Shown one piece after another: positions 63,576 to 64,000 of a stretch of DNA of 64,000 bases. The stretch spans positions 124,001 to 188,000 of the forward strand of contig NZ_ATTQ01000011.1 of NCBI RefSeq assembly GCF_000419765.1, written 5' to 3'. Below the pieces are notes generated by a model. It had not been told where the DNA came from and searched no databases. It worked only from the letters and a program-made list of their open reading frames with translations. Position numbers and translations under genes: made by a program. Position 1 is the first letter of the stretch. Every line of letters starts with the position of its first letter. The stretch comes from Rhizobium mongolense USDA 1844. GTDB taxonomy: Bacteria > Pseudomonadota > Alphaproteobacteria > Rhizobiales > Rhizobiaceae.

Positions 63576-64000
63576 CTATGCGGCTTCGCTTGCGCGGCGA
63601 TAACTGGTTTCGACCTCCTGTCGCAGATCATTCCAGATGGTCTTGCAATAGTCGATGAATTGCTGCTCGTATCGGATTTCCGACACGACGCGCGGCCGTG
63701 GCAGGTCGATTTTGTAGACCGATTTGACAGTTGCGGGTCCGGCGGTCAGGACATAGACTTTGTCGGCAAGAGCGACAGCTTCCTCAAGGTCGTGCGTGAC
63801 GAACACCACTGATGCCTTGCGCTCAGCCCATAGTTTGAGCAATTCCTCGTGCATGACGGTGCGTGTCTGCACGTCCAGTGCGGAAAAGGGTTCGTCCATC
63901 AAAAGTATTTCCGGCTCGTTGATGAAGGTCTGAGCGAGCGAGACGCGCTTGCGCATTCCGCCGGACAATTGATGCGGATAGTGGTTGATGAACTTCGAAA
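63576..64000 (-). CDS. ABC transporter ATPase, sulfonate/nitrate type, 5' end outside window
   Basis: The visible C-terminal 140 codons start in frame at the right edge with FINHYPHQLSGGMRKRVSLA (signature motif), then EILLMDEPFSALDVQTRTVM (Walker B and D loop) and VVFVTHDLEEAVALADKV (switch histidine). Walker A lies beyond the window. The LSGGM signature with methionine is typical of the SsuB/NrtD class. It is encoded just before the matching permease, so the pair forms one importer. Confidence 0.92.
   Translation of the reverse strand, partial: SKFINHYPHQLSGGMRKRVSLAQTFINEPEILLMDEPFSALDVQTRTVMHEELLKLWAERKASVVFVTHDLEEAVALADKVYVLTAGPATVKSVYKIDLPRPRVVSEIRYEQQFIDYCKTIWNDLRQEVETSYRRASEAA

Overview
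This 64 kb window looks like a replicon segment of a Rhizobium-type alphaproteobacterium, roughly 60% GC by eye. The main clue is gene content: a complete alpha-galactoside operon in the order agpT / agaL1-agpA-agpB-agpC-agpD-agaL2 known from Sinorhizobium meliloti, an extra groESL copy, GlgE-type glucan metabolism, ROK and LysR regulators, and many ABC importers. The mix of catabolic islands, decayed genes and an insertion-sequence remnant would suit a chromid or a plastic chromosomal region; that part is inference.

Layout. 1-2747 (minus): a tightly overlapping operon of complex I-like membrane subunits (NuoJ-, NuoK- and two NuoL/M/N or MrpD-like proteins plus a two-helix small protein) with no peripheral-arm gene in view. 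2854-3638: decayed ABC ATPase and alpha/beta-hydrolase genes. 3805-6352: CIRCE-like site, groES, groEL and a small membrane protein. 6353-6809: a strong minus-strand terminator and a possible small RNA. 6810-10406: MarR regulator divergent from the homogentisate pathway genes (hmgA, fumarylacetoacetase, maleylacetoacetate isomerase). 10416-18819: lytic transglycosylase, then an aminotransferase and LysR regulator divergent from a ureohydrolase and a polyamine-type ABC importer. 18842-22127: SDR remnant, HPP-CBS protein, LysR regulator and a small membrane protein.

22321-32425: the agp alpha-galactoside operon and its AraC regulator. 32685-41331: a sugar ABC importer lacking its own ATPase, a GH38 alpha-mannosidase and two convergent ROK regulators. 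41517-44196: a minimal LuxR-type protein and a PAS-GGDEF-EAL gene split by a frameshift. 44327-53107: glgE, treS-maltokinase and glgB, which together turn trehalose into branched alpha-glucan. 53411-58165: dadA-like remnant, CPA1 antiporter, flavin amine oxidase and a broken IS110-family element. 58355-64000: class III cyclase with TPRs, a TctDE-like two-component system, and a sulfonate/nitrate-type ABC importer that runs off the right edge.

Taken together this is an accessory nutrient-acquisition region: plant oligosaccharides (alpha-galactosides, mannosides), aromatic amino acids and guanidino or polyamine compounds go in, and carbon is stored through the GlgE route. No tRNA, rRNA, CRISPR array or prophage was recognised.
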